A stretch of 64,000 nt of DNA from Sphingomonas sp. GC_Shp_5 (GTDB taxonomy: Bacteria > Pseudomonadota > Alphaproteobacteria > Sphingomonadales > Sphingomonadaceae). The stretch spans positions 1 to 64,000 of the forward strand of contig NZ_JALNUP010000014.1 of the NCBI RefSeq assembly GCF_026540855.1, read 5' to 3'. Numbering within the stretch: the stretch's first letter is position 1; each line of letters begins with the position of its first letter. The notes under the pieces were generated by a model. It ran no database searches. It saw only the letters and a list, made by a program, of their open reading frames with translations, and had not been told where the DNA came from. This document shows positions 9,261 through 17,326 of this stretch, piece after piece. The translations under genes and the position numbers were made by a program.

Positions 9261-9823
9261 GCGGGGGGCGCCTTGGGTGCGATGGCCTTGAGGATGGCCT
9301 GCACGGTCGATTCGTGCGGGCCCTTGTTGCTGATGATGTGGATATGCGCCTCGGCGTAGATCGGGTTGCGGACCGCGGCGAGCTCGGCGAGCACCTGGCG
9401 CGGGTTGCGGCCGCGCAGCAGCGGCCGGGTGTCGCGGCGGCCGACGCGCTCGGCGAGCACGTCGGGGTGGGCGTTAAGCCAGATCGCGGTGGCTTCGGCG
9501 AGGATCAGCGCGCGGGTCTCATCGTTGATGAACGCGCCGCCGCCGGTGGCGATGACCTTGGGGCGGCCGTCGACCAGCCGGGCGATGACGCGACGCTCGC
9601 CGTCGCGGAAATAGGGCTCGCCGAACCGTTCGAAGATCTCGGGGATGCTCATCCCCGCGGCTTCCTCGATGGCGTGGTCGGCGTCGACGAACGGCAGGCG
9701 CAGCCGGCTGGCGAGGCGGCGGCCGACCGTGGACTTGCCGACGCCCATCAGCCCTACCAGCACGATCGGGCGTGCGGGTAGACCGTCGGGCCCGACCGGC
9801 CGGGGGTTGGCGCTTTGCAACAT
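9257..9823 (-). CDS. aroK: Shikimate kinase
   Basis: A 188-residue kinase phosphorylating shikimate at O3. It shows a P-loop GLMGVGKSTVGRRLA (about residues 24-38), the shikimate-binding DADH..IEE (about residues 47-53), the FR.GE.R motif, and GGGAF (about residues 94-98) as the Walker B-like GGG loop. The first 18 residues before PIVLVGLMG are an extension typical of alphaproteobacterial enzymes. It is translationally coupled to aroB downstream. Confidence 0.95.
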   Translation of the reverse strand: MLQSANPRPVGPDGLPARPIVLVGLMGVGKSTVGRRLASRLRLPFVDADHAIEEAAGMSIPEIFERFGEPYFRDGERRVIARLVDGRPKVIATGGGAFINDETRALILAEATAIWLNAHPDVLAERVGRRDTRPLLRGRNPRQVLAELAAVRNPIYAEAHIHIISNKGPHESTVQAILKAIAPKAPPA

Positions 9824-9894
9824 GGCTCAGCGCGCTATACAGCGGGCAACCGCCGGGCAACAGGCTCCGGCGGCGTCAGTTCACAAGGTTTGGT

Positions 9895-10029
9895 ATGTCA
9901 CGCTTCGCGATCTCGGTCATCGTCCTCGTCGTGGTGGTAGTGGGCGGGCTGTTCCTGCTGGCTGGCCGGGCCAGCGAGCGGCCGCAGACCCATGTCGAGA
10001 AGGCCGTGACGCTTGCGAATCTCAGCTAG
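9895..10029 (+). CDS. Small single-pass membrane peptide
   Basis: A 44-residue peptide with one hydrophobic segment (ISVIVLVVVVVGGLFLLAG) followed by a short polar tail. ATG 9895 was chosen because the membrane segment starts right after it, and longer readings add only basic, low-complexity sequence. Its last 17 bp overlap the next gene, which starts with TTG, suggesting translational coupling. The function is unknown. Confidence 0.6.
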   Translation: MSRFAISVIVLVVVVVGGLFLLAGRASERPQTHVEKAVTLANLS

Positions 10030-11818
10030 CGCGCGCGCCGGCGTCGCGCTGCTGGCGCTGGTTGCCGCGGGCGCCGTCGCCGGGCTGCCGGCCTTTGGCC
10101 AGGACAAGCCGCAGTCGATCCTGCCGCCCGGCTTCGGCGAGCCTGCCGCGCCGCCCGCGCCGATGCCGCGACCGACGGGCAATGCCCCGGCACCGGTAGC
10201 GACGCCCGTCGTGCCGCCGCTCGCGACGGTGCAGCCGCTGCCCTTCCCCACGCCCAGTGCGACGCCATCGCCGACACCGACGCCCGCGGCGATCGATCCC
10301 GCGGTGCTCGCGCAATATGAGATGCCTGTCTCGGCGCGGCGCTCGCTCGACCTGGTCGGGCCGGCCGGGCCGCGCGAGGGCACGCTGGCGGCGGATGCGT
10401 TCGGTGATGCCGATGGGCGGTATCTCGAAGGGCTGATGCGGCGCACCGCGGCGCCGCTGCCGTCGCGCTGGCTGTCGATCCTGCTGCGGCGGACGCTGGC
10501 GGCGCAGGTGCAGACGCCGACCAACCTCAACGGCGCCGACTTCGCCGCCGAGCGCGCCTGGCTGTTGCTGCGGATGGGCGAGGCGGTGGCGGCCCGCGCG
10601 GTGGTTCAGAGCGTCGACAACGCCCATTATACGCCCAAGCTCTACCAGGTGGCGATGAACACCGCGCTTGCGACCGGGGACCCGGCCGAGCTGTGCCCGC
10701 TCGCCGACGCGGGTCTCGCCACGACGCATGAGCGCGGCTGGACGATGGCGCAGGCGATCTGTGCCGGGCTGGTCGGCGAGCCGGCGCGCGCCAAGGCGCT
10801 GCTGACCGCGGCGCGGCGGCGCAACATCGCCACCGGCGTCGACCTGCAGCTGACCCAGAAGGTGGTCGGCGCCGGACCCAACGGCGCCCAGGCGGTGACG
10901 ATTGAATGGGCCGGGGTGGACCGGCTGAGCGCGTGGCGGTTCGGCCTCGCCACCGCGACCGGGGTGGCGATCCCCGACGAGTTGCTGGCCTCGTCCGGCG
11001 CGCAGACCCGCTATTGGTATGCGCTGTCGCCGAGCATCCGGCTCGCCGACCGGCTGAGTTCGGCGGAAGCGGCCGCGGCGCAGGGCGTGTTGTCGTCGGC
11101 GGCGCTGGTCGATGCCTATGGCGCGGTCGATGCCGGCGACGACATGCCGAGCCAGGCGGCCGCGGCGGCGAACGACCTGCAGGCGGCCTATGTCGCGCCA
11201 ACCTACGATGGGCGGGTAACGGCGATGCGGCAATTGTGGGGCGCGACCAGTGCCGATCCCGCTTATGCGCGGCTGGTGCTGACCGCGGGCGCCGCCGGGC
11301 GCCTGCCGGCACGCACGGGTGTCAACGATGCCGGCTGGTTGGTCGCATCGATGCTGTCGGCCGGGTTCGACCGCAGCGCGGCGCGCTGGTTGGACGCGGT
11401 GCCCGAAGGCAGCGACGCCTGGGCGATGATCCTGCTCGCCGATCCCGATCGTGACGCGCGGCGCAGCTATCGCGACCTTTCCACCTATGCCGGCCACGGC
11501 GATGCCGCGTTCAAGCAGCGGCTGTTCTTTGCGGGGCTTGCGGGGCTAGGGCGATTGTCGCCCGACGATGTCGAGCGGGCAGCCCAGGCGCTCGACGTGC
11601 GGGTCGGCGCCACCAACCGCTGGACCGAGGCGCTCGACCGCGCCGTCGCTGCCAACCAGCCGGGCACGGTGGTGCTGCTCGCGGCGATCGGCATGCAGAC
11701 CTCGTCGTGGAAGGGGGTCGCGCCGGCGATGCTCTACCGGATCGTCAGCGCGCTGCGCGGCGTCGGGCTCGATGGCGAAGCGCGGATGATCGCCGCCGAG
11801 GCGATTGCGCGCGGCTGA
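10013..11818 (+). CDS. Secreted or periplasmic protein of unknown function, TTG start
   Basis: A 601-residue protein with a cleavable signal peptide (ALLALVAAGAVAGLPAFGQ) followed by a Pro/Thr-rich linker (about residues 35-95) and a largely helical, Ala-rich body. The body looks like degenerate helical-hairpin repeats, but I recognise no named domain. The start codon is TTG at 10013, inside the preceding small gene. It sits between aroKB and xerD/accA on the + strand. It may cooperate with the small membrane peptide upstream, but that is inference from overlap only. Confidence 0.75.
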   Translation: MRISASARAGVALLALVAAGAVAGLPAFGQDKPQSILPPGFGEPAAPPAPMPRPTGNAPAPVATPVVPPLATVQPLPFPTPSATPSPTPTPAAIDPAVLAQYEMPVSARRSLDLVGPAGPREGTLAADAFGDADGRYLEGLMRRTAAPLPSRWLSILLRRTLAAQVQTPTNLNGADFAAERAWLLLRMGEAVAARAVVQSVDNAHYTPKLYQVAMNTALATGDPAELCPLADAGLATTHERGWTMAQAICAGLVGEPARAKALLTAARRRNIATGVDLQLTQKVVGAGPNGAQAVTIEWAGVDRLSAWRFGLATATGVAIPDELLASSGAQTRYWYALSPSIRLADRLSSAEAAAAQGVLSSAALVDAYGAVDAGDDMPSQAAAAANDLQAAYVAPTYDGRVTAMRQLWGATSADPAYARLVLTAGAAGRLPARTGVNDAGWLVASMLSAGFDRSAARWLDAVPEGSDAWAMILLADPDRDARRSYRDLSTYAGHGDAAFKQRLFFAGLAGLGRLSPDDVERAAQALDVRVGATNRWTEALDRAVAANQPGTVVLLAAIGMQTSSWKGVAPAMLYRIVSALRGVGLDGEARMIAAEAIARG

Positions 11819-11836
11819 CGCGCCGAACCAACTATG

Positions 11837-11902
11837 CCGTTCGCCCTGAGCCTGTCGAAGCACATTGAGACTCATGCCCTTCGACAGGCTCAGGGCGAAC
11901 GG
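11837..11902. repeat. Palindromic intergenic repeat (family 2)
   Basis: Perfect 24-bp inverted arms at 11837-11860 and 11879-11902 enclose 18 bp. The core word CCCTGAGCCTGTCGAAG is a palindromic unit that I associate with sphingomonad and other GC-rich genomes. It follows the stop of the 601-residue protein by 18 bp and could act as a terminator or mRNA stabiliser. Confidence 0.8.
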
Positions 11903-11921
11903 ATGGGGGCGGAAGAGTGAC

Positions 11922-12863
11922 ATGGCAAGGGAAGCGGGGGGCGGCGACATGTCGACGGATCGCGCGCTGATCGAACGGTTCCTCGAGATGCTGACCGCCG
12001 AGGCCGGTGCGGCAGCGAACACCGTCGCCGCCTATCGCAGCGACCTCGCCTTGGCCTCGGCCGCGATCGACGGCGGGCTCGCGACGGCGGATACCGCGGC
12101 CTTGCAGACGCTGGCGGCGGAGTGGATGCCGCTGGCGCGCTCGACGGTGGCGCGCAAGTCGGCGGCGCTGCGCCGGTTCTTCGCCTTCCTCGCCGACGAG
12201 GGGCTGCGTGCCGATGATCCGGGCGCAGCGCTGCCGCGGCCGGGCACTGGGCGGTCGCTGCCCAAGGTGCTGAGCCATGCCGATGTCGACCGGCTGTTCG
12301 CGGTGATTGCCGAGCGCACCGGTGCGGTGCATCCCCTCCCCAACGACCTCAGGCTGTCGGCGCTGATCGAGCTGCTCTACGGATCGGGACTGCGCGCCAC
12401 CGAGCTGGTCAGCCTGCCGCGCAACGCGGTGGCGCCGGACCGGCCGTTCCTGATCCTCAAGGGCAAGGGCGGGCGCGAGCGGCTGGTGCCGATCTCCGAC
12501 CGCGCCCGCGCCGCGGTGGCGGTGTGGCGCGATCATGTCGCCGCTGACCGCGCCTGGCTGTTCCCCTCGGGCAAGGGGCATCTGTCGCGGATCCGATTGT
12601 ACCAGCTCGTCAAGGCCCTGGCGGCGGAGGCGGGCATCCCGCCCGACCGGGTCAGCCCGCACGTGCTGCGCCATGCCTTTGCGACCCATCTGCTCGAGGG
12701 CGGCGCGGACCTGCGTGCGTTGCAATCGATGCTCGGCCATGCCGATATCGCCACCACCGAGATCTACACCCATGTCGACGCCAGCCGGCTGGTGGAGCTG
12801 GTCAATACCCGCCACCCCCTTGCCGATGCGCCGCTCGTTGACGTAGCCGCGCGGCCCGCTTAA
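11922..12863 (+). CDS. xerD: Tyrosine recombinase XerC/XerD type
   Basis: A 313-residue site-specific recombinase, probably resolving chromosome dimers at dif. It has an N-terminal SAM-like DNA-binding domain (about residues 15-100) and a catalytic domain with the Arg in GSGLRATEL, the HVLRHAFATHLL box, the second His in LGHADIATT and the Tyr nucleophile in IYTHV. The start is either ATG 11922, which has GGAAGAG upstream, or ATG 11949, which begins at the conserved STDRALIERF segment. XerC versus XerD cannot be separated by eye. It lies immediately upstream of accA, as in other sphingomonads. Confidence 0.88.
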   Translation: MAREAGGGDMSTDRALIERFLEMLTAEAGAAANTVAAYRSDLALASAAIDGGLATADTAALQTLAAEWMPLARSTVARKSAALRRFFAFLADEGLRADDPGAALPRPGTGRSLPKVLSHADVDRLFAVIAERTGAVHPLPNDLRLSALIELLYGSGLRATELVSLPRNAVAPDRPFLILKGKGGRERLVPISDRARAAVAVWRDHVAADRAWLFPSGKGHLSRIRLYQLVKALAAEAGIPPDRVSPHVLRHAFATHLLEGGADLRALQSMLGHADIATTEIYTHVDASRLVELVNTRHPLADAPLVDVAARPA

Positions 12864-12872
12864 CCGCCGCTC

Positions 12873-13820
12873 ATGGTAAGTTTCCTCGACTTCGAGAAGC
12901 CGATCGCCGAGCTGCAGGGGCGGATCGACGAACTCCGCGACACCGCCGCCGATGGCGAGGTGGACCTCGCCGCCGACATCGCCCGGCTCCAGGCAAAGTC
13001 CGACAAGCTGCTCAAGGATACGTTCGCCAAGCTGACGCCCTGGCAGAAGACGCAGGTCGCGCGCCACGCCGAGCGGCCTCACTTCAAGGAATATGCCGCC
13101 GGGCTGTTCGACGAGTTCGTGCCGCTGGCGGGCGATCGCGCCTTTGCCGACGACCAGGCGATCATGGGCGGCTTTGCCACCTTCCGCGGCCGCAAGGTGA
13201 TGGCAATCGGCCATGAGAAGGGCGACGACACCGCGAGCCGGCTGCGGCACAATTTCGGCATGGGCAAGCCCGAGGGCTATCGCAAGGCGATCCGGCTGGT
13301 CGAGCTCGCCGACCGGTTCGGGCTGCCGGTGGTGACGCTGATCGACACGATGGGGGCGTTCCCGGGCATCCAGGCCGAGGAGCGAGGCCAGGCCGAGGCG
13401 ATCGCGCGCTCCACCGAGGCGTGCCTCAACGCCGGGGTGCCGGTGATCGCCGCGATCGTCGGCGAGGGCGGCTCGGGCGGCGCGGTGGCGCTCGCCGCGG
13501 GCAATCGCGTGCTGATGTTCGAGCATGCGATCTATTCGGTGATCAGCCCCGAGGGCTGCGCGTCGATCCTGTGGCGTACCGCCGACAAGGCCGCCGACGC
13601 CGCCGAGGCGATGCGCGTCACCGCGCAGGACCTCAAATCGTTCGGGGTGATCGACACCATCGTCACCGAGCCGCTCGGCGGGGCGCACCGCGCGCCCAAT
13701 GTGGCGATCGCGAGCCTGGGCGATGCGATCGAGGAGGCGCTGGCGGCGCTCGACGGCATGGACGCCAAGGCGCTGCGGCAGAGCCGGCGCGAGAAGTTCC
13801 TGGCGATGGGGCGGCTGTAG
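12873..13820 (+). CDS. accA: Acetyl-CoA carboxylase carboxyltransferase subunit alpha
   Basis: A 315-residue subunit of the carboxyltransferase that moves CO2 from biotin to acetyl-CoA to make malonyl-CoA for fatty acid synthesis. It shows the family N-terminus ([12 protein letters not shown]), [33 protein letters not shown], and the oxyanion-hole region [12 protein letters not shown]. The length is normal. It follows xerD by 9 bp and may share its transcript. Downstream lies a palindrome-derived stretch, then convergent pilin genes. Confidence 0.96.
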   Translation: MVSFLDFEKPIAELQGRIDELRDTAADGEVDLAADIARLQAKSDKLLKDTFAKLTPWQKTQVARHAERPHFKEYAAGLFDEFVPLAGDRAFADDQAIMGGFATFRGRKVMAIGHEKGDDTASRLRHNFGMGKPEGYRKAIRLVELADRFGLPVVTLIDTMGAFPGIQAEERGQAEAIARSTEACLNAGVPVIAAIVGEGGSGGAVALAAGNRVLMFEHAIYSVISPEGCASILWRTADKAADAAEAMRVTAQDLKSFGVIDTIVTEPLGGAHRAPNVAIASLGDAIEEALAALDGMDAKALRQSRREKFLAMGRL

Positions 13821-13882
13821 GCGCTCGAGACCTCAGCCTGCGCTGAGACGACCACTGAAGTGCGGCGAGTACCCACAACGAA

Positions 13883-13912
13883 AGGGCGGCGGCACCGTGG
13901 TGCCGCCGCCCT
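13883..13912 (-). terminator. Rho-independent terminator for the pilin gene
   Basis: A 14-bp perfect GC-rich stem with a two-base loop lies 26 bp past the pilin stop. Read on the minus strand, it is followed by TTTCGTT. It could also end accA transcription on the + strand, but no T-run follows on that side. Confidence 0.75.
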
Positions 13913-13938
13913 CGTGTTCGTTCGAGGTAACCGGCTGC

Positions 13939-14106
13939 TTAGGTAGCCGACATGTTGCTCGAGACGTTGTTGAAGGTGGTCTTGAGCTTGTTGCCCAGGC
14001 CCTGCATGGCGGCGATGGCGGCCACGGCGATCAGCGCGGCGATCAGGCCGTACTCGATTGCGGTCGCGCCCTTGGAGTTCTTGATGAACTTGCGAATGTT
14101 CTGCAT
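13939..14106 (-). CDS. Flp family type IVb pilin
   Basis: A 55-residue pilin precursor. It has a short basic leader, then the class IVb processing motif KGATAIEYGLIAALIAVAAI, in which the prepilin peptidase cuts before the A-x-x-x-E region, followed by the hydrophobic assembly helix. ATG 14106 is preferred because GGAG lies 6 bp upstream. In-frame ATGs at 14118 and 14124 lack such a site. No tad/rcp secretion genes are in the window, so this is an orphan pilin gene with a second Flp gene beside it. Confidence 0.85.
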   Translation of the reverse strand: MQNIRKFIKNSKGATAIEYGLIAALIAVAAIAAMQGLGNKLKTTFNNVSSNMSAT

Positions 14107-14223
14107 TCCGGTCTCCATATTCAAAAGCTTCAGTCACCCGGCTGAACCGGGGTTACCGGACCAGCAACCGTTCACTACGTGTTCGAGGTTGCCAAAGGTT
14201 TAAGGTCTCGGCGGATTTTACGG

Positions 14224-14424
14224 TCAGCTGGCCTGATCGACTTTGGTGCTGACGTTGTTCCACATGCCGATCGTGGTACCGGCCAGGTTCTTCAGCGCGA
14301 CGATCATCGCGATCACGATCATCGCGACGATCAGCCCATATTCGATCGCCGTCGCGCCGCGGTTGTCGCGCAACACGCGCGGCAGGCGGGAGCGCAGTTG
14401 CTGGAAGGTGCGGCGGCATGGCAT
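14224..14424 (-). CDS. Flp family type IVb pilin, second copy
   Basis: A 66-residue protein with a longer Arg-rich leader (about 20 residues) than the neighbouring pilin and the same RGATAIEYGLIVAMIVIAMI processing and assembly segment. The body ends LAGTTIGMWNNVSTKVDQAS. The two pilins are about 50% alike in the hydrophobic core but differ in leader and tail, so they are old duplicates. The start codon is uncertain because no clear ribosome binding site precedes ATG 14424. A divergent MutT gene starts 32 bp away. Confidence 0.8.
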   Translation of the reverse strand: MPCRRTFQQLRSRLPRVLRDNRGATAIEYGLIVAMIVIAMIVALKNLAGTTIGMWNNVSTKVDQAS

Positions 14425-14455
14425 GCGGGCTGATTACCGGAGGAGTGCTTAATGA

Positions 14456-14884
14456 ATGGCTGACACGGCTGTCATGTTCGCGACCCTGCTGCCGGTGGTC
14501 GCCGCGGCGCTGATCGACGACGAGGGCCGCGTGCTGCTCCAGCGCCGCCCCGACGGCAAGGAACTGGCCGGCCTGTGGGAGTTCCCCGGAGGCAAGATCG
14601 AGCCCGGCGAACGGCCCGAGGCGGCGCTGGTGCGCGAACTCGGCGAGGAGCTTGGCATTGTTGTCGATGTGGCCGACCTCACCCCGGTCGCCTTCGCCAG
14701 CGCCGATCTCGGGCGCCGGCACCTGCTGCTGCTGCTTTATGCCGTTTCCACGTGGCGGGGCGTCCCGCAGGCGCTGGAAGCGAGCGAGCTGTGCTGGGCG
14801 CGACCCGAGGATATGGCGGGGCTCGCGATGCCGCCGGCCGACGTGCCACTGGTCGAGGCGTTGCTGCGACGGAAAATGGGGTGA
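14456..14884 (+). CDS. mutT: Nudix hydrolase, MutT/8-oxo-dGTP diphosphatase type
   Basis: A 142-residue Nudix enzyme, probably removing oxidised nucleotides such as 8-oxo-dGTP. The Nudix box is complete: G-x5-E-x7-R-E-L-x-E-E-L-G in GGKIEPGERPEAALVRELG plus EELGI (about residues 44-67). LWEFPGGKIE is the MutT-type lead-in. The GGAGGAG ribosome binding site at about 14439-14445 supports ATG 14456 (or 14474). The length matches MutT. Substrate assignment is by family only. Confidence 0.85.
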   Translation: MADTAVMFATLLPVVAAALIDDEGRVLLQRRPDGKELAGLWEFPGGKIEPGERPEAALVRELGEELGIVVDVADLTPVAFASADLGRRHLLLLLYAVSTWRGVPQALEASELCWARPEDMAGLAMPPADVPLVEALLRRKMG

Positions 14885-15040
14885 GCGTCCACTGATGTCG
14901 CACTAACTATGATCATTAAACCAAATGATAAATGTATTTTCGCGTTACATTTCGTCGTGATCAGTACACGGTTCGTCGCAGTGCTATAGTAAATCGTCAG
15001 TGAAGGGCATGCACTGAGCACTCACAAGAGGAGGCGCATC
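14885..15040 (+). promoter_or_regulatory. AT-rich promoter region of the small secreted protein
   Basis: This 156-bp stretch is distinctly AT-rich for the window. It holds an ATCATT/AATGAT inverted repeat (14912-14929), a -10-like TATAGT (14985-14990) and a strong AAGAGGAGG ribosome binding site (15026-15034). It looks like the promoter and leader of the gene at 15041. No known operator was recognised. Confidence 0.45.
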
Positions 15041-15289
15041 ATGATTGCCAAATCCCTATTGGCGCTAGCCGCTGCCGCGCTGGTGGCGGCACCAGTTGTG
15101 GCGGCACCGGCAAACCCGGCTGCCAGCCTGTCGGTCGCGAAATCGGCGCGGATCGGTACTCCGACGGCCAAGAAGAACAATCTTGCCGGTGGGGGCTTCA
15201 TCATCGCGGCGATCGCAGTCGTGGCGGTGATCGCCGGCGTAATCATCATCGCCGACAGCGATGACAACGACGATTCGGACAGCAACTGA
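15041..15289 (+). CDS. Small secreted protein with hydrophobic segment and acidic tail
   Basis: An 82-residue protein. It has a signal peptide (MIAKSLLALAAAALVAAPVVA), a short Ala/Ser region, a second hydrophobic stretch (FIIAAIAVVAVIAGVIIIA, about residues 52-70) and a C-terminal acidic tail DSDDNDDSDSN. The architecture suggests an envelope-anchored peptide whose Asp-rich tail may bind cations. This is inference. A strong ribosome binding site supports expression. It is the last chromosomal gene before the island. Confidence 0.7.
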   Translation: MIAKSLLALAAAALVAAPVVAAPANPAASLSVAKSARIGTPTAKKNNLAGGGFIIAAIAVVAVIAGVIIIADSDDNDDSDSN

Positions 15290-15580
15290 GCGTTTTACTC
15301 GGCGAGCCACCGTCCCCGACCCAAGATGCCGGCGGCTCGCCGTGGATTTGTGCTGTCCTGCGCGCCCGAAAAGAGGGCGGTGCCCTTAGTCGATCTAAGC
15401 GCTGCACGCTTTGCGCCATTGCTGCGGCGATCCGACGGGCGCGGTGCTGGACTGCTTGCGCTTTCCGGCAAGGCCACATTTCGTGCCGCGCGACGGCCCT
15501 TGGCGGCAGCCCCATGAGGAATTTACCTCGGCGGCCACGCGGGTGGTTGACCGGCCGGGAAAAACCTCCCATCAGCCGCC
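15290..15580. other. Intergenic region left of the island
   Basis: About 290 bp of chromosomal sequence upstream of the interrupted tRNA-Cys. Apart from the tRNA promoter elements listed separately (15547-15575), I see no gene, repeat or conserved site here. Short open frames on both strands lack ribosome binding sites and family character. Confidence 0.5.
15547..15575 (+). promoter_or_regulatory. Original tRNA-Cys promoter at the left junction
   Basis: TTGACC (15547-15552), a 17-bp spacer and CATCAG (15570-15575) lie 20 bp before the 5' half of tRNA-Cys. The same spacing occurs at the right junction (38556-38584). If active, it now transcribes the truncated tRNA and then runs into the island. 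Confidence 0.45.
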
Positions 15581-15632
15581 CTCCCACGCTCCTGAGGCCC
15601 GATGGCGGAGTGGTGACGCAGAGGACTGCAAA
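15581..15632 (+). repeat. attL: 5' half of tRNA-Cys at the left junction
   Basis: A 52-bp direct repeat with 38590-38641, with one mismatch. Bases 15596-15632 are identical to the first 37 nt of tRNA-Cys through the whole anticodon loop (CTGCAAA), after which the sequence diverges. The tRNA is therefore cut off here and is not functional. Crossover must lie within this shared block, most likely in the anticodon arm. Confidence 0.85.
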
Positions 15633-15660
15633 GCCTCCTCGACCCCAGCAAAACAGCCGA

Positions 15661-15728
15661 TAGTTTGCAGTATTCGCGGTTCGTTCCACCCACGGTTTTC
15701 CGCGGGTTTTCGGGCCCACTGCAAACTT
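15661..15728. promoter_or_regulatory. Putative integrase arm sites
   Basis: The word ACTGCAAACT occurs inverted at 15662-15671 and direct at 15718-15727, just inside the left end. It occurs again direct at 38531-38540, just inside the right end. Its first eight bases equal the tRNA anticodon-arm sequence ACTGCAAA at both junctions. Such repeats fit integrase arm or core-type binding sites. The assignment is inference from position and repetition. Confidence 0.45.
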
Positions 15729-15763
15729 GAACAGGCGCTTTTCTCGCCGAGTCGCGGTGTCGC

Positions 15764-16213
15764 ATGAGCGCCGACATTGCGGTCGACCCGCGCGACTTCA
15801 CGCCGGAGGCGCTCGCCTCCATCGCGCCAGCGTGCGCTGACTGTTCCGACGGCCAGGTGACGATGGTGGGCGGCTCTGCCGTCTACCCACACCGGCCCGA
15901 TCTCGCGGACAAATGGCTCTGGCGATGCAGCTGTGGTGCTTACTGCGGCGTCCATCCCGGCACCCTCAAAGCGCTTGGCTCACCAGCTGGACCGGTGACG
16001 CGCCGCGCGCGCTCGGCCGCGCACGCTGCGTTCGATCCGCTGTGGGAAAAGCGGCAGCGCCTGTCCGGCCTCAGCAAGGGCCATGCCCGCGGGAAGGGGT
16101 ACAAATGGCTAGCTGCTCAACTCGGGGTTGAGCCGAAGAACTGCCACATCGGGATGATGGACGCTGCTACGGCGCGGCGGGTCGTCGAGATCTGCCGGAG
16201 GGCCGAGGCATGA
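15764..16213 (+). CDS. DUF3268-type zinc-finger protein
   Basis: A 149-residue protein matching the DUF3268 zinc-finger-containing pattern. A CADC pair (about residues 23-26) and a second pair in WRCSCGAYCGVHPGT (about residues 49-63) would bind zinc. AHAAFDPLW and the C-terminal CHIGMMD segment are typical of the family. Homologues are common on phages and plasmids, but their function is unknown. It is the first gene inside the left end and overlaps the next gene by 4 bp. Confidence 0.75.
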   Translation: MSADIAVDPRDFTPEALASIAPACADCSDGQVTMVGGSAVYPHRPDLADKWLWRCSCGAYCGVHPGTLKALGSPAGPVTRRARSAAHAAFDPLWEKRQRLSGLSKGHARGKGYKWLAAQLGVEPKNCHIGMMDAATARRVVEICRRAEA

Positions 16214-16398
16214 TGCACGCCCCGATCACCCCGAAGCCCAGCTTCGCACGCGCCGTCGCTGGCGGCATTGTTCGCCGGATCGGCTGGTTGCTCCGCGGCG
16301 CGCCAAAGCACGAGCACTGGCCCCATGCCTTGCAAGGCTCCGGCCCCGGCGCCCGCTGGCGCCGGTGCTTCGAGTGCGGCCACATGGAGGTCGAGTGA
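16210..16398 (+). CDS. Small hypothetical protein with CxxC
   Basis: A 62-residue basic protein with one C-terminal CFEC pair next to GHMEVE, possibly half of a zinc site. It is coupled on both sides, by ATGA with the DUF3268 gene and TGATG with the next gene. That coupling is the best evidence that it is translated. I do not recognise the family. Confidence 0.55.
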   Translation: MMHAPITPKPSFARAVAGGIVRRIGWLLRGAPKHEHWPHALQGSGPGARWRRCFECGHMEVE

Positions 16399-17258
16399 TG
16401 ACCCTCTACAAGCAAGACGCCTTGGATCTAGCTGCCTTGGAGGACCAGGTCGCCGCCAACATCAAAGCGCAGTTTGGCGGTGGCTTGGTCGAGCAGAACA
16501 GCGTCCTCTACCATGCGATGCGGACCTGTTCTCTGCGGGCGCTGGCGCTCACCACGATCGCGGCGACCCTCGACAATGCACCGGCGACGTCGACTCCCAC
16601 GCCGAGCCCGACACCAAGCCCCAGTCCCACGCCTACGCCGACACCATCGCAGACGAAGATGCCAGCGCCGTCGACCTCAACCGCGTGGACGGCGACCGGG
16701 CGTGTCTGCAAAATCAACTGTGACCAAGATAGCCCAGGCAATCCGGTGCCGAGCTGGAACGAATGGTTTCACAACCAGCAGACCAGCTCGACGGTGCTGC
16801 GTGATGGCGATCAGAACAAGGCGTTGCCCTGGGTCATCCAGCCGCGCACCGGCAATCTGTCAGATGCCAACGGTTATGGGCAGCTGCCCGATCCCACCAG
16901 CAGCGGGAACGCGCCGTATCAGGTGATCCAGTCCAACCACACCAACCTTGCTGGCTATCCGATCAACGACGCCATCGCCGGTTTCGAGCCAAGTTACGCC
17001 TTTGATTTCGAGTTTTACGGCAGCAGGCAGCAAGACGGCAGCTACACGCAATTTGATGTCGGCGACCCGGGCAACGTCGTTGCCTCTCAGTTTCTCGATG
17101 TCGGCCGCAACACGAACCGCAAGCTGGTATTTCCCAAGCTACGATGCGCCCCGAACGGCCAGATCTACTGGAGCTGGTACGATGTGGCCGTGAACGGCGT
17201 TCAGAGCGGGCACGCCTGTATGGCAGCTGTGCTGATCAGAGAATACGCGCCAGCATGA
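16398..17258 (+). CDS. Hypothetical protein with Pro-Thr linker
   Basis: A 286-residue protein of unknown function. The first 60 residues form a helical domain. A striking linker of alternating Thr/Ser-Pro (about residues 62-85) leads to a C-terminal domain of about 190 residues rich in Asn, Gly, Trp and Tyr, with three cysteines that may form disulfides (in CKINCDQ and KLRCAPN). The layout suggests an extracellular or virion-surface domain on a flexible stalk. No signal peptide is seen. ATG 16398 overlaps the previous stop. Confidence 0.6.
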   Translation: MTLYKQDALDLAALEDQVAANIKAQFGGGLVEQNSVLYHAMRTCSLRALALTTIAATLDNAPATSTPTPSPTPSPSPTPTPTPSQTKMPAPSTSTAWTATGRVCKINCDQDSPGNPVPSWNEWFHNQQTSSTVLRDGDQNKALPWVIQPRTGNLSDANGYGQLPDPTSSGNAPYQVIQSNHTNLAGYPINDAIAGFEPSYAFDFEFYGSRQQDGSYTQFDVGDPGNVVASQFLDVGRNTNRKLVFPKLRCAPNGQIYWSWYDVAVNGVQSGHACMAAVLIREYAPA

Positions 17259-17326
17259 GGGCCCGCTGTATACAACAAAACCTTAATCTCTCTTGCGTAG
17301 TAACCGCTGAAACAGGCCGGATCGAT

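Noticed and set aside
16570-16660. Pro-Thr codon-rich stretch as a DNA tandem repeat of regulatory interest
   Set aside because: It is explained by the flexible Thr/Ser-Pro linker of the encoded protein.
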